DNA of 64,000 nucleotides from positions 248,001 through 312,000 of the forward strand of contig JAGKQI010000094.1 in NCBI GenBank assembly GCA_018806915.1. The letters run 5' to 3'. The DNA comes from Phytophthora colocasiae (taxonomy: Eukaryota > Oomycota > Peronosporomycetes > Peronosporales > Peronosporaceae). A model generated the notes under the pieces. That model ran no database searches. It was given only the letters and a program-made list of their open reading frames with translations, and had not been told where the DNA came from. This document shows, one piece after another, positions 41,876 through 51,520 of the stretch. A program made the position numbers and the translations under genes. The number at the start of each line of letters is the position of its first letter. Within the stretch, counting starts at the first letter, position 1.

Positions 41876-43705
41876 ATGACGATACTCCCTCAATTGGACG
41901 AGGCCATCACGTATCTACAGGCTGATATTAGAGCTCTCCGCGCGGGGGAGAAGGACAGTTCTCTCTTGTCTGTAGCTGTGTCCGTCGCAGCAGGTGAGGC
42001 GCCGCTTCCGGAGCCTCAATTCACCCCCTTGTTAGCGCAATGGACGCCTAAAGAATACCCAATTGCGACGGAATTAGCAGCGCTAGTGGACCAATTCGAG
42101 GCTGTGAGACGACGAGAAGAAGAAGAAGATCATAAGAAGGAGGACAGGGACGTGAAGACACCCGTTCATTCCGCTTTAGAGAGAGTTAGGGGACAGAGGA
42201 GAAGACCTAGGACAAGACCTAGAAGAAGATTTGAAGATCCAGATGAAGGTGACGCGTCACAGTCTGCTAGTGACGGCACACCGACGCCATCTCCTAGAGC
42301 TGATGCTACAGTTGTAAATACTGTAGTAGTTAAGGAGAAAGAGAAGGAAGAGGTGGATAATGAGAAGGAGAAGAACGAGGAGAAGGATCAGGAGAAGAAA
42401 GATTCAGATGTGGTGGTGGAGAAGATTGAAGTGGAAGCTAAAGAGGAACAAAAAGTAGCTGAAGAAAATGAAGAGAAGAAGATCACAAGTGAAGACAATC
42501 AAGATGAGAAAACTTTCGAAAAGGAGAAACGTAAAGATGAGGAGGAGAAGGAGAGAAATCCCGAAAAGGAAGAAGCGGAGGCTGCGTTGGCGAGCTTGAA
42601 GGCACTTCGGAAGAGCATGTTGCTAGACGTATTGTCGAAGATTGTTTCGGTGGCTAAAAGTAAAAATGTGGATCCAGCTATGTTTTCGAAGAATCCAGAG
42701 GAGAAGATGGTGGACTTGGAGAAGATTCAGGAGAGCGTTTCAGGCGGTACCATATGCGAGTGGGCGCAGTTTGCAGAGCAGGTGTATTTGTTCTGCCAGG
42801 AAGTGGTGACAGATGCAGAGAAGCGGGAGCAGGCTGAAGCGAGACGCAAAGGCGTGGAGTTGCTACATTTTGCGAGGACTTTGACTGAGACGTTGCGGAA
42901 AGCAAGTGTCAAGAAGGAGGCTATTTTGTTGCAGAAGATTCGAGAGGCAGAGGAAGAAGCTGCAGCTCGTAAAGAGGAGGAGGGAGCTGCCCAAAAGGAA
43001 GAGATGGAAGCCGACCACAAGATCACCCTGAAAGAAGAAGAGCAAGTTGCTACTGTCAATGAGGGTGGTGAGAAGGTGAAGGCCGTTGTTGAAGGTGGGG
43101 GTGTCGAAATGGAGAATGCTACTGCATCCGAGAAGGATAACCAAGCAGACAGTCATGAATCGGGTAAAGCTGATGCTTCAGGTCCTCCACCTCTTACGCC
43201 TACGCGCACTTCCACACGAATTCGGAAACGTACGAGCATTACAAGCGATGGAACTGGTTCTGCAGCCCCCTCTCCATCTTCGCACCCACGGAAACGCACG
43301 CGTGGATCGTCGATCTTTACTGCTTCTGCTAGTGAAGTAAGCGGAGAGGAATCTCACGATGCTTCAGCCTCTGAAGCCGACACTAAGCAGCGTGGTGGTA
43401 CCCCCAAAGCACCGAAGACTCCAGCCAAGCGAACACGCAAGCGTCGTCCGTCCGTACCAGCGACAAGAATTAGCTCACGTCAACAGAAACGACGTGCAGA
43501 AGCTGCTGCAGCTACAGTCGCAGAGAGTGGTGGTAGTGGTGTTGAGGAAGAGCACAGTGGTGGTGAAGCTCTTCATTCTACAGATGATGGCAAGGAGAAA
43601 GAAAAACTCGAAGAGACGGGAACAGGAGAAGATGAACATGAAGAAGAACAAGTTGCGAAGAAGAAGAAAACCAAAACGAGAAAAAAAGGTGGCCGAAAGA
43701 AATAG
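41876..43705 (+). CDS. BRD8-like degenerate-bromodomain protein
   Basis: Intact 609-codon frame. ATG 41876 in a good context (CTGCCATGAC) is preferred to the upstream TTG because the conserved N-terminus (ILPQLDEAITYLQADI) starts there. In order: an N-terminal helical region with WTPKEYPIATELAALVDQFE, a long Glu/Lys-rich segment (about residues 95-235), a degenerate bromodomain-like domain (about 238-335: LDVLSKIVSVAKSKNVDPAM, then KIQESVSGGTICEWAQFAEQ, VYLFCQEVV), a second Glu/Lys coil, and a basic Ser/Pro/Lys tail (TRTSTRIRKRT, KKKKTKTRKK) with several nuclear-localisation-like clusters. The layout suggests a BRD8-type subunit of a NuA4-like acetyltransferase complex acting in the nucleus (inference). 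It is one of the few undisturbed host genes here. Confidence 0.65.
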   Translation: MTILPQLDEAITYLQADIRALRAGEKDSSLLSVAVSVAAGEAPLPEPQFTPLLAQWTPKEYPIATELAALVDQFEAVRRREEEEDHKKEDRDVKTPVHSALERVRGQRRRPRTRPRRRFEDPDEGDASQSASDGTPTPSPRADATVVNTVVVKEKEKEEVDNEKEKNEEKDQEKKDSDVVVEKIEVEAKEEQKVAEENEEKKITSEDNQDEKTFEKEKRKDEEEKERNPEKEEAEAALASLKALRKSMLLDVLSKIVSVAKSKNVDPAMFSKNPEEKMVDLEKIQESVSGGTICEWAQFAEQVYLFCQEVVTDAEKREQAEARRKGVELLHFARTLTETLRKASVKKEAILLQKIREAEEEAAARKEEEGAAQKEEMEADHKITLKEEEQVATVNEGGEKVKAVVEGGGVEMENATASEKDNQADSHESGKADASGPPPLTPTRTSTRIRKRTSITSDGTGSAAPSPSSHPRKRTRGSSIFTASASEVSGEESHDASASEADTKQRGGTPKAPKTPAKRTRKRRPSVPATRISSRQQKRRAEAAAATVAESGGSGVEEEHSGGEALHSTDDGKEKEKLEETGTGEDEHEEEQVAKKKKTKTRKKGGRKK

Positions 43706-43784
43706 GATTGTGGCTTCAGTACATATTTTTTTACCTTAGGCTTCATTGATCGTGTAGTAATAACTACACGTAGTACAAAGAAAA

Positions 43785-44267
43785 CTACATGGCGAGTTTG
43801 TGTCTCTGCATGAATCCGTTCCTCCACGTTCCAGAAGCAGTGAAGACTGTCGTGTCGATTCCCAATTCTTTAGCCACTTCCAGTGCATGTTCCGATAACA
43901 TCGTCCCCGTTATAGGGACCCCCATTTTCTGCATAGAACGCAGCCAGACCACAATGCATTTCTCTGCATCGTCACTAAGTGTGCGTCCCAGTCCAGTTTT
44001 GCGAAGACGATGGGACTTGGCCGTACTGACCGATTCACAGGCTTTTTCAATTTTCTCCCGGTCTTTCACCCACCCGTAGATAACCCGCTTCTTACTGCGT
44101 TTAGCTTGTACCGATAACGCCGGAAAGAAATGGTCCACGGTGGACGTCATGTCGTTACCTTCCTGGAAGTGCTTGATCGCTGCTAGACGCGTCTCGAACG
44201 TCGTGGAGGAACGCAAGTTCTTGCGCTCCTTCCGCCCGCCACCTTCCTTTAGGGGCTGTCGACCCAT
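43785..44267 (-). CDS. CENP-B/Tc5-type helix-turn-helix protein, transposase N-terminus only
   Basis: Begins MGRQPLKEGGGRKERK (ATG at 44267). An HTH region follows (TRLAAIKHFQEGNDMTSTVD), then a CENP-B-like second HTH (GLGRTLSDDAEKCIVVWLRS, GVPITGTMLSEHALEVAKEL, then GTWRNGFMQRHKLAM). It stops at 43785 exactly where a DDE catalytic domain should begin in pogo/Tigger or Tc5 transposases, so it is either a truncated transposase or a DNA-binding-only derivative. Next to it lies a palindrome, ATGACCCAG ... CTGGGTCAT (about 44288-44316), that could be a binding site or promoter hairpin. Confidence 0.65.
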   Translation of the reverse strand: MGRQPLKEGGGRKERKNLRSSTTFETRLAAIKHFQEGNDMTSTVDHFFPALSVQAKRSKKRVIYGWVKDREKIEKACESVSTAKSHRLRKTGLGRTLSDDAEKCIVVWLRSMQKMGVPITGTMLSEHALEVAKELGIDTTVFTASGTWRNGFMQRHKLAM

Positions 44268-45535
44268 AATTATAAGTGTTCCCGAAATGACCCAGACTAA
44301 AACCCACTGGGTCATTTTAAAAATTACCAAAATCCTGTTGATATGCGGTGCACACGACACACACGACACGCTAATTCCAGTGAAGAAGCATCATTCCCCA
44401 GAATTCGTAAGACATTGAACCACTTTTGATGTTAGCGTTAGACATCGCGTCAGACATTTTCCTGATTTTCCCCTCTGTTTGAATGTATTGCACAGAATTC
44501 GTCAGACAAATGTCAAACCAGACTTGCAAGTAAATTAGAGCAAAACGTACCTTGCCACAGACCCTTCGAAATGGCTACACATCGAAGGTAGCGTTTTGCT
44601 ATCTTCTAGTTTCAATTGACTTTGTATACAAATCGCGAAGGGGTTAACCGATTTTATTCTTCACAATGCCTTAGTAGAAACGTTGAGCTGGAGGAGAAGC
44701 CACATTTGCCACTAATGGACGACGATGACGTGAGAGCAACCTCGCATCTTGAAGGGGCGGAGGTAATGGACAGCGAAGAGCTGGAGATGTTGAAAGTGCT
44801 GCCTTCGTTGCCGTTCGTGAATAATTATAACCTTGGTAAGTTCAGAACTCATCGTAGCACTCTCGAATGTGTAGTAGAACTTACTAAGTTCTACAGTACT
44901 ACTTGCGCAGAAGTTGACCCTTGAAGAGGCCATTATTTTACCAAGTGATAAAACTGTAACAAATTATTTTTCTTACGCCTAAAATTTTATTAATTATTTG
45001 AGGATGAAAGCTTAAAAGGAATTTTGTTTTTTTTCTGTAAGTTTAGTATGCCTATACGGCGTGCGATTAGATAGGCCGTTGCTGATCATGTGGCGTGGGT
45101 TCAAACCCCACTCCTGTAGAGAAGCTCGATGCTTGAGGTAAGTGTCGTGTGCAAATCCTCTGTCAGATCTGAGACATAACCAAGGACCTGGGTCGTCCGT
45201 CACGCTCTTCAGAGTGAGTCTCTTGTGATCAGACTCGACTTGACTATTACTAGTAATAACCCACCGTGACAGTTCAGTCGCTAAGTCGTTTGGCAGATGG
45301 TAAACGGGATTAATCCCTGGGCACAAACGTTCTCAGTTGGTTAGAGCCTCTACCTTTACACGTTTTGACAATGTCAAAGCTGTATAGTGGAATCAAGTCA
45401 TTTTTATACTTTCTAAATTTTGAAAGCAATACAACTCTAAAAAATCCTTCAAATTCATGTTTATTATTCTGTATTGTTTGATTTCATTGAATGTAAGAAT
45501 GCAAATTGAAAGAAGAGTGAACTCTAGACTACTTT
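44268..45535. other. Mostly non-coding gap with tRNA-like scraps
   Basis: A plus-strand frame at 44616-44924 (102 codons) has no recognisable motif. At about 45093-45112 there is an isolated T-arm-like GTGGG-TTCAAAC-CCCAC, and at about 45330 a D-arm-like CTCAGTTGGTTAGAGCC. They are in the wrong order to form one tRNA. 44903-44920 carries a copy of an 18-nt repeat also found at 47297. Nothing else seen. Confidence 0.35.
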
Positions 45536-46915
45536 TTAGTACTCCGGTGACATCCCCATTCCGTGATCACTGTTGGAATCCTCATCGCTGTCCGAATCCG
45601 AAGCGTCCAATCCAGAATCGTCCACAAAGTCCGAGTCCAACTCGAATCTTGGTGCTTGTTGGGGGTCAGCGTGTTCTGGATATGGCCCTACGGTTGGAAA
45701 TATCTTCGATGAGGCGTACATTTTCGCGACTCTGGCGCTCGATGGCACTGATGAACTGGATCACGTCTGGATGTGGCACTGGAAATGCTTCGTTTAGTGT
45801 CGGTTGTACCGTTCGAGAGGATTATTCGTTCTATTCACGATGTCTTCGTCCAACCCATTGATATTCCACCACTCCGGCACAAATTTCTTGATCCATGTGC
45901 GCTTGAAATATTTCCAGAACTTCTTCCAGTTGTCCTTTGAATAGGAGATTCCTTAGTCTCCCCAGTCGCGCTTAATCATGTGACGAACATCTTGAATCCC
46001 GCGAAAAACAATATCACATCGACGAACCACAGTGAGGCGGCGATCAATGCATTCTTCGCGCATGGCGAGACTCACCTCAGCCTCCGAAATGTTCAGCTTG
46101 AGCATTTTCCGGCGGAAAGCTTGCTTGAAGTGAAAGAGACAACCCACAATCCTTGAATTTGAAAACTGATCCTTGACTATCTTGATCGTCGCATACTCGA
46201 AATCATACACAACACGGGAAGGGTCAGGACGATTCTTAGTAGCGATACAGATGTAGTTGAAGAGAAGTTCATACACCCGTGTAGTTTTTCCAGATGTCAA
46301 TACATACCAGATTGGAAGGTACAGGTCCGAAATTGGGTCATACATCATAACAATCACCAGTTGGTAGAAGCGAATTGGGACACAACGATACGTCGCGTCG
46401 ATGAAAAGAGAGGATTGACGCTGCTTCATTCGATCCATGAGCTTTGGGTGTGCCCATCCAATCACTCTGTGAAGAACTTCGTCTTCGTAAGTATGCCCAC
46501 GGTATGTTACTGACTTAGAGTCTGTTACCGGTTCTACGCCATCTGGATGTCGAGAATCGCCTTCATCGCCATGACGGTCGTTCTCTGCATCGAAGTTGTC
46601 GTCACCTTCAACCAAACGATCATCACTCTCCTCGTCAAGGCTATCGTCAGCTTGACCCTCGTCTCTGTCGCCCCACACAGATTCTGAACTTGACGACCGG
46701 TTAGACATCATTTCCGTATATCGCGGGTCGTCATCATCACCATCACGATCGAAACTCCAGTGGGAGTCGGATGGTGATGACTGACTCGGAATGATCTCAG
46801 TGTGTCCCGACGACACATCACTCATAGGGGAGCCTTGCATGGAGCCTTCGCCTTCACTGACACGCGAGGGGAGAATTTCAAGGTTGTCGTCGGAGGTGTA
46901 GTCGGGTCGGGACAT
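45536..46915 (-). pseudogene. Mutator-like (MULE) transposase, catalytic and C-terminal part
   Basis: The ATG at 46915 starts a Ser/Asp-rich acidic region (about 130 residues). The MULE DDE domain follows: SLFIDATYRCVPIRFYQLVI, PIWYVLTSGKTTRVYELLF, VVYDFEYATIKIVKDQF and the CLFHFKQAFRRKM box (CxxH between the second and third acidic residues). The frame stops at 45953, but the minus strand continues in other frames with NRTNNPLERYNRH and VAKMYASSKIF to about 45536. That is the expected C-terminal region, so there are at least two frame changes. It is a class II transposase, probably inactive. Confidence 0.75.
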
Positions 46916-47049
46916 GGTGCCGGAAAGGGGCTTGGTTGCTCTTGGACTTGGTAGTGGACTTGGGTCGGAAAGATTGAAAATGAGGTGCTAGGAAATGAAC
47001 AAGTGTTGGTTGTCCTCGTGCAGTGCCGGGTGGGATCGACCAAAATCTC

Positions 47050-47416
47050 CTACAGATGCCACACCTAAAAATCACACCGTCTCATGTTACACAGTCTCGT
47101 TTTACGCAGTGTCGTGTAGGCTATACTCTACACAAGTGTGGGAACATCCCACGAATCGTTTCGTAACGAACACGCTAGGTTCAGTTATAGTTTAACATAC
47201 GCGATATGATTGGTTGAATTTCAGATTAATTTATAAAACCTGGCAGTCGTGATATTTTTGACCACGATTTGACCCACGAAAAGACATGCGCAAGAGTTGC
47301 GCAGAAGTTGACCCAAAAAGAGAGTTGCGCACGAGTTGACCTGCGCAGAGTTTGACCCAAAAAAATCGTTCCATGATTTGCTGTGGCTCGTTCGGGTCTT
47401 TCTGGCGTAGTTCGTA
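47050..47416. other. Spacer with short degenerate tandem repeats
   Basis: Between the two MULE pieces. 47285-47360 holds three to four degenerate copies of a unit like TTGCGCAGAAGTTGACCC (47297-47314), also present at 44903-44920. No coding signal. Confidence 0.5.
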
Positions 47417-47983
47417 TTAAATGTTGTGGAACTGAAAGAACCGTAGGGTAGTGCCAACAACCATAGACAGCGGAGGTACTTCGATGAGTCCATGCATATC
47501 ACCGCCATAATGTACACGCCGTGTGCTGTACACTCGTCCGACAACTTGGTCGCGCGTAAGACCAATGACTGCTCTACCATCCTCTCGCTGATAAAACATA
47601 CTGTTTATTGTGTCCCACACGCTCAGGGCAGGCTCAGACGGTTGCTCAACCGCGATTCTGTCGATCTCGCGTTTCATCTGCTCCTCAACGTTGATCATCG
47701 CGTTATCCGCGCCCGGAACCTCAGCGACGTTGCATGTATGTGGCCTCACCCTTCTGTAGCCACCACCAGCCGCAAAAAATTCTACACGAGAGGTACAACC
47801 AGTGCGTCTGTAGTAACTGCAACGATATGATGCCTTTACTGAAGACCGTCTTGACCGAGTAAGTTGATATCCGTCGAGAAAAATTACAGTTTCATACACC
47901 GAGCACCGCTCGGCATCCTCGTACAAAATGATGGTTTCTGCCTCGGACACGTCGGTGTCGCTGTGCTGGTACCCCGACCGCAT
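47417..47983 (-). pseudogene. MULE N-terminal FLYWCH-like zinc finger region
   Basis: The ATG at 47983 starts a 188-codon frame. It contains a FLYWCH/WRKY-like finger (GYQLTRSRRSSVKASYRCSY, then CTSRVEFFAAGG, then RPHTCN) and the typical pre-catalytic segment (GLTRDQVVGRVYSTRRVHYG). It ends at 47417 before any catalytic residues. It lies on the same strand and upstream of the MULE catalytic piece and probably belongs to the same or a sister element. The spacer at 47050-47416 separates them. Confidence 0.65.
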
Positions 47984-47998
47984 TGCTGAGACTACTGG

Positions 47999-48466
47999 TG
48001 TAATGGGTCTACCTAGACCTATTAGATGGCGTACACGTGCGCTTACGTGTATGAGGAAGCGTGCAATTAGAATAGACTTAATTTAAGTATACTTATTTAA
48101 ATAAGTATAATTAAATCAAATATAACTAAATTAAACTGCAAAATACCGTAAAATGAGAACTGTTATTGAATTTGGCATAAGCCAATTATGGACCTCCTAA
48201 AACTGTTTGTTATCTATTTCTAAAGGGTCTGCCAACGTGTGGTTGGCAGAAACTCTGCTCATTGATTGGTAGAGGGGGGGAAATCCGTTACTTTCTACCA
48301 ATAATATGCACAAATGCACACGAACCATCCAATAATGTGGTTCGCCCATGTATCCATTGGTGTGTACAGCACACCAAGGTCTGAGGCCCATTTCTAACCT
48401 CTAACAGTTATCCTAACTGTTAGAGTTACAAGTGGTACAACCACTTGTACGTGTAACCCCGTTACA
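47999..48466 (-). repeat. Gypsy-4 3' LTR (468 bp)
   Basis: TGTAATGGGTCTACC ... CCCCGTTACA. Contains hairpins such as CTCTAACAGTTA/TAACTGTTAGAG, TACAAGTGGT/ACCACTTGTA and CTGCCAAC/GTTGGCAG. Confidence 0.92.
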
Positions 48467-48566
48467 CCATCCCCCGTTAAGATTCGACGTATCGGTCTCG
48501 ATACGTCAATCAACAGAACTTGACAAGACCGTCAAGTTCCCGAGAGAAATCCGAGTTCATTTCGCA

Positions 48567-49562
48567 ATGGACTCGCCAACGCCCACGTCTCCGTCCGCTA
48601 CTAAGCCTCACCTGCTGCCTCTGCAGCAGGAACAACGACCTCAGCAGTGCTCACTAGCACTGCTGCTTCCAGCGGTCCGACAGAGAAGCTCTCTGTCACC
48701 AAGTACCATGCTCTCCATAAGGAGAAGCAAGCGAAGAAGACTTCTTCTTCGCTAGCAGGGATCAAACACCCTGCTGGCGTATCGCGAGCGTGTTGCTGCA
48801 GCTCGCGATCGCTACTACACTTACACTACACGTGGTAAGTGTGAACGCCTCCATGATCAGTCCATGGAAGCGGGGATCCCATGTGCCGTTCCCTTCGGCA
48901 CACCCTGCCCGTGTTGCCCACCCTTGGCAACACGCCTTACCGAAAGTGATCTCCTGGGGTACACGGTCGTCCGTGTACCCGATCACATCAAGGAGCTCCG
49001 TGGTCGTATTGTGCCACGCGAAGCTCCGAGTGCTGTGGCTGACCGCAGCACTCCTCGTGCAGGGATTACCCCTGCAAGTTATGGTGGGCTTCGTACGCCC
49101 TCACCATTCCCGGAACGTCCTCCATCAGGACGTTCCGCGGCTCCCATGTATCTCGATGGGGAGGAAATCCTCTCCAACGAATACGAAAACGAACCCCTTG
49201 AGAGTTCGTTCTCTTATGAGCCACAATCCGCTCAACAATCCAGCGGATCGCTCCACGCGCGTCGCGCAACGGCGGCGGAGGGGGTGGGAACACTCCCTCC
49301 GCATGGTCAACGCTATGACCATGACGATCGTGCCCTGCACGATCGAGTTGCTGCGCTGGAGCAGACATGGAAAAGCGCTGAGATAGCTGCTCTGAAGCAG
49401 GAGGTTCGTGTCCTCCGTGCTGAGGTCTGCGAGGCAGCTCATACTGCCTCGAACCTCTCGTCCGGTCTTGGGACGAGAGTGAACCGATTGATCGACCGTG
49501 TCGACGGTCTCGAGAAGGCCTTCCTGGCCTCTCGCACTCCTCAGTCGGACTACCAACCCTAG
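48567..49562 (+). pseudogene. Antisense coiled-coil reading frame in Gypsy-4
   Basis: On the strand opposite to gag-pol. The ATG at 48567 starts MDSPTPTSPSATKP. The frame then passes through two shifts (SAVLTSTAASSGPTEKLSVT in another frame, then AYRERVAAARDRYYTYTTRG leading into the open frame 48864-49562 of 232 codons). The C-terminal third is a clear coiled coil (HDRVAALEQTWKSAEIAALK, EVRVLRAEV, LIDRVDGLEKAFLA) ending SDYQP. It overlaps the low-complexity linker and chromodomain end of pol (49066-49562) in antisense. Protein-like sequence persists across both shifts, which argues for a once-real gene. Antisense extra ORFs are known in some large plant LTR elements. Confidence 0.5.
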
Positions 49563-50592
49563 GTAGTCCGTGCTGCACGTACGGCTTCAACCGCCCCACG
49601 TAGAAGGTCGGGTGGAGCCTCATGCTGGACGGTATGTCCAGCCGGTACGCGTTACCATGCCGTTCAAGTACTTTGAACGGCCCAATGAATCTTGGAGCAA
49701 GCTTGCTTGCTCCAAAGTCAGACACTGCATGTTTAGGCAGGTTTTGTGTAGCTAACAAAACTAATGAACCCACTTTGAATTCATTTATGTTGCCCCTACC
49801 AACATTATCAGCGTTCAGCTTCTGTCGATCGACAGAAGCTGCGATAGCATCCTGGACAAACCGTATGACGGCTTGTCTTCGCTGGACAAAGTCTAGCGCA
49901 CCCGAGCTGAATCCTTTCAGCTTGTCGCCCTTGTCAGCAGCAGGCCCTGCCTGCTCGCTATCATCTCTCATGTCTGTGCCCGGCACAGACATCGCGCGCT
50001 CGTTCCTGCTCGAACGAGACGTCGCACGCGTCACCGCAGCTGATAGTGTGCTGCTATCAGTTGCATTCTGCGGTTGTTCGGACGCAACCGTAGATCCTCC
50101 CCCACTTAAGGAGGAAGCTACCCCGCCGAGCATGCTCGGCAATCGTGGATGCCTCATGGCGTTCACGTAGAACGGTGTATGCCCTGTCGAGGCATGCACC
50201 GAGTTGTTGATGGCAAACTCTGCCATCGGCAAGCACTCGCTCCAATGCGGGAACGAGTGAGCGTAGCTCTTCAACGTGTCACCCAATACACGGTTGACAC
50301 GTTCGGTCTGTCCGTCCGTCTGCGGATGATCCGCAGTCGACATTGATAACTGTGAACCAAGAAGTGTAAACACTTCTTGCAAGAACCGCGCTGTGAAGCG
50401 TGGATCACGGTCCGACACAATGTCGAGCGGCATGCCATGGTGTTTGAACACCATGTCAACAAACAGTCGCGCAGTCTGCGCGGCTGTAACAGTAGCCGGG
50501 ACGGCGGCAAGATGAACCATCTTGCTGAATCGGTCCACAAAGACAACGAATGCCCGTCCTCCGCTTGCTGTCAGGCGGAAGACCGAAGACAA
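49066..50592 (-). CDS. Gypsy-4 integrase core and chromodomain
   Basis: 508-codon frame. The integrase core has VVFVDRFSKMVHLAAVP, IVSDRDPRFTARF and DHPQTDGQTERVNRVLG, so the D,D,E residues are present. Then come a GPY-like barrel (KLAPRFIGPFKVLERHGNAY, HPTFYVGRLKPY), a long Arg/Pro-rich linker and a C-terminal chromodomain (IRWIVERIVAHKR then FRIRWRGFPPHRDTWEP). The frame is open but lacks its N-terminal zinc-binding part, which is in the adjacent frame 50456-51520. Confidence 0.85.
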   Translation of the reverse strand: MSSVFRLTASGGRAFVVFVDRFSKMVHLAAVPATVTAAQTARLFVDMVFKHHGMPLDIVSDRDPRFTARFLQEVFTLLGSQLSMSTADHPQTDGQTERVNRVLGDTLKSYAHSFPHWSECLPMAEFAINNSVHASTGHTPFYVNAMRHPRLPSMLGGVASSLSGGGSTVASEQPQNATDSSTLSAAVTRATSRSSRNERAMSVPGTDMRDDSEQAGPAADKGDKLKGFSSGALDFVQRRQAVIRFVQDAIAASVDRQKLNADNVGRGNINEFKVGSLVLLATQNLPKHAVSDFGASKLAPRFIGPFKVLERHGNAYRLDIPSSMRLHPTFYVGRLKPYVQHGLPRVGSPTEECERPGRPSRDRRHGRSIGSLSSQDRTRGSRQYELPRRPQHGGHEPPASEQLSQRFSMSAPAQQLDRAGHDRHGHSVDHAEGVFPPPPPPLRDARGAIRWIVERIVAHKRTNSQGVRFRIRWRGFPPHRDTWEPRNVLMEDVPGMVRAYEAHHNLQG

Positions 50593-51520
50593 AGTCCATG
50601 GACATGGACTGCCAACACTCCGACGGAGTCGGTAGTGATTGAAGAGGAGCCTGGGAGAACTGCGCAGGCTTCACGCGTTGACAAACCTCGCAAGCACGTA
50701 CGTACTTGCGCACCCACTTGTACTGGTGGTGCCAGTAGAAGTCACGCGTGAGAAGAGTGTATGTCTTCTCACGACCCGGATGCCCTGCCGTGGGGGCATC
50801 GTGATACTCGAACATGATCCTCAACCGGAGGTCATGATCATTCGGAACGACAATGCGATCCGCATTGTCGTCTACTGCACTGTACAACAGTAGGCCTTCG
50901 TGTACACGATAGCGGTGTACACGAGCTCGAAGATGGGGGGTTAGCTTCCGACGTGCCACGTCGGAAGGTGCTGCGAGGAACTCCAGCAGCCCCTTCGCGT
51001 CTGCATCCATTGCATACGCGTTCTTCACGTCGTCAATCAACGTTGACGACGGCACACTTGTCCTCACGACGCCAACAGCGTTGGCGTCGACCGTCTTCGC
51101 ATAGTCAGGTCGACGCGATAACGCGTCGGCCACTACATTGAGTCTTCCGGGTTTGTACTCCACCCGGAAGTTGTACTCCGCGAAGAAGGACAACCATCTC
51201 GCCATACGTTGCGAGATGTGCGGCGACTTAATCGCCGTACGCAATGATGCGTGGTCTGTATAGACCACGAACGGTCTACTCCCAAGTAGATACACTCGGA
51301 ACTTTGCGAGTGCATACTTCATGGCAAGGAGCTCCTTGTCATGTACGGGATAGTTACGCTCAGCTGGCTTCAGCTGACGCGATTGATAGTAGACTACACG
51401 ATCACGCCCTTCGTGATCGTGTTGCATCAATGCACATCCGATTGCAAAGTCGGATGCATCGCACACTACGTGGAATGGACGATCTTGGTCCGCCACGGCC
51501 AAGATCGGCGCTTCAGTCAA
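50456..51520 (-). pseudogene. Gypsy-4 RNase H and integrase N-terminal zinc domain
   Basis: RNase H motifs are VVCDASDFAIGCAL, KELLAMKYAL, VYTDHASLRTA and VVADALSRRP. The integrase HHCC domain follows (EYHDAPTAGHPGREKTYTLL, then CEVCQRVKP). At its 3' end the frame (MDFVFGLPPDSKRRTG) departs from the integrase core, which continues in 49066-50592, so there is a frame change near 50560. Confidence 0.8.

Noticed and set aside
45012..45420. tRNA or SINE from the T-arm at 45093 and the D-arm-like motif at 45330
   Set aside because: The two boxes are in the wrong order and too far apart for one transcript on either strand.
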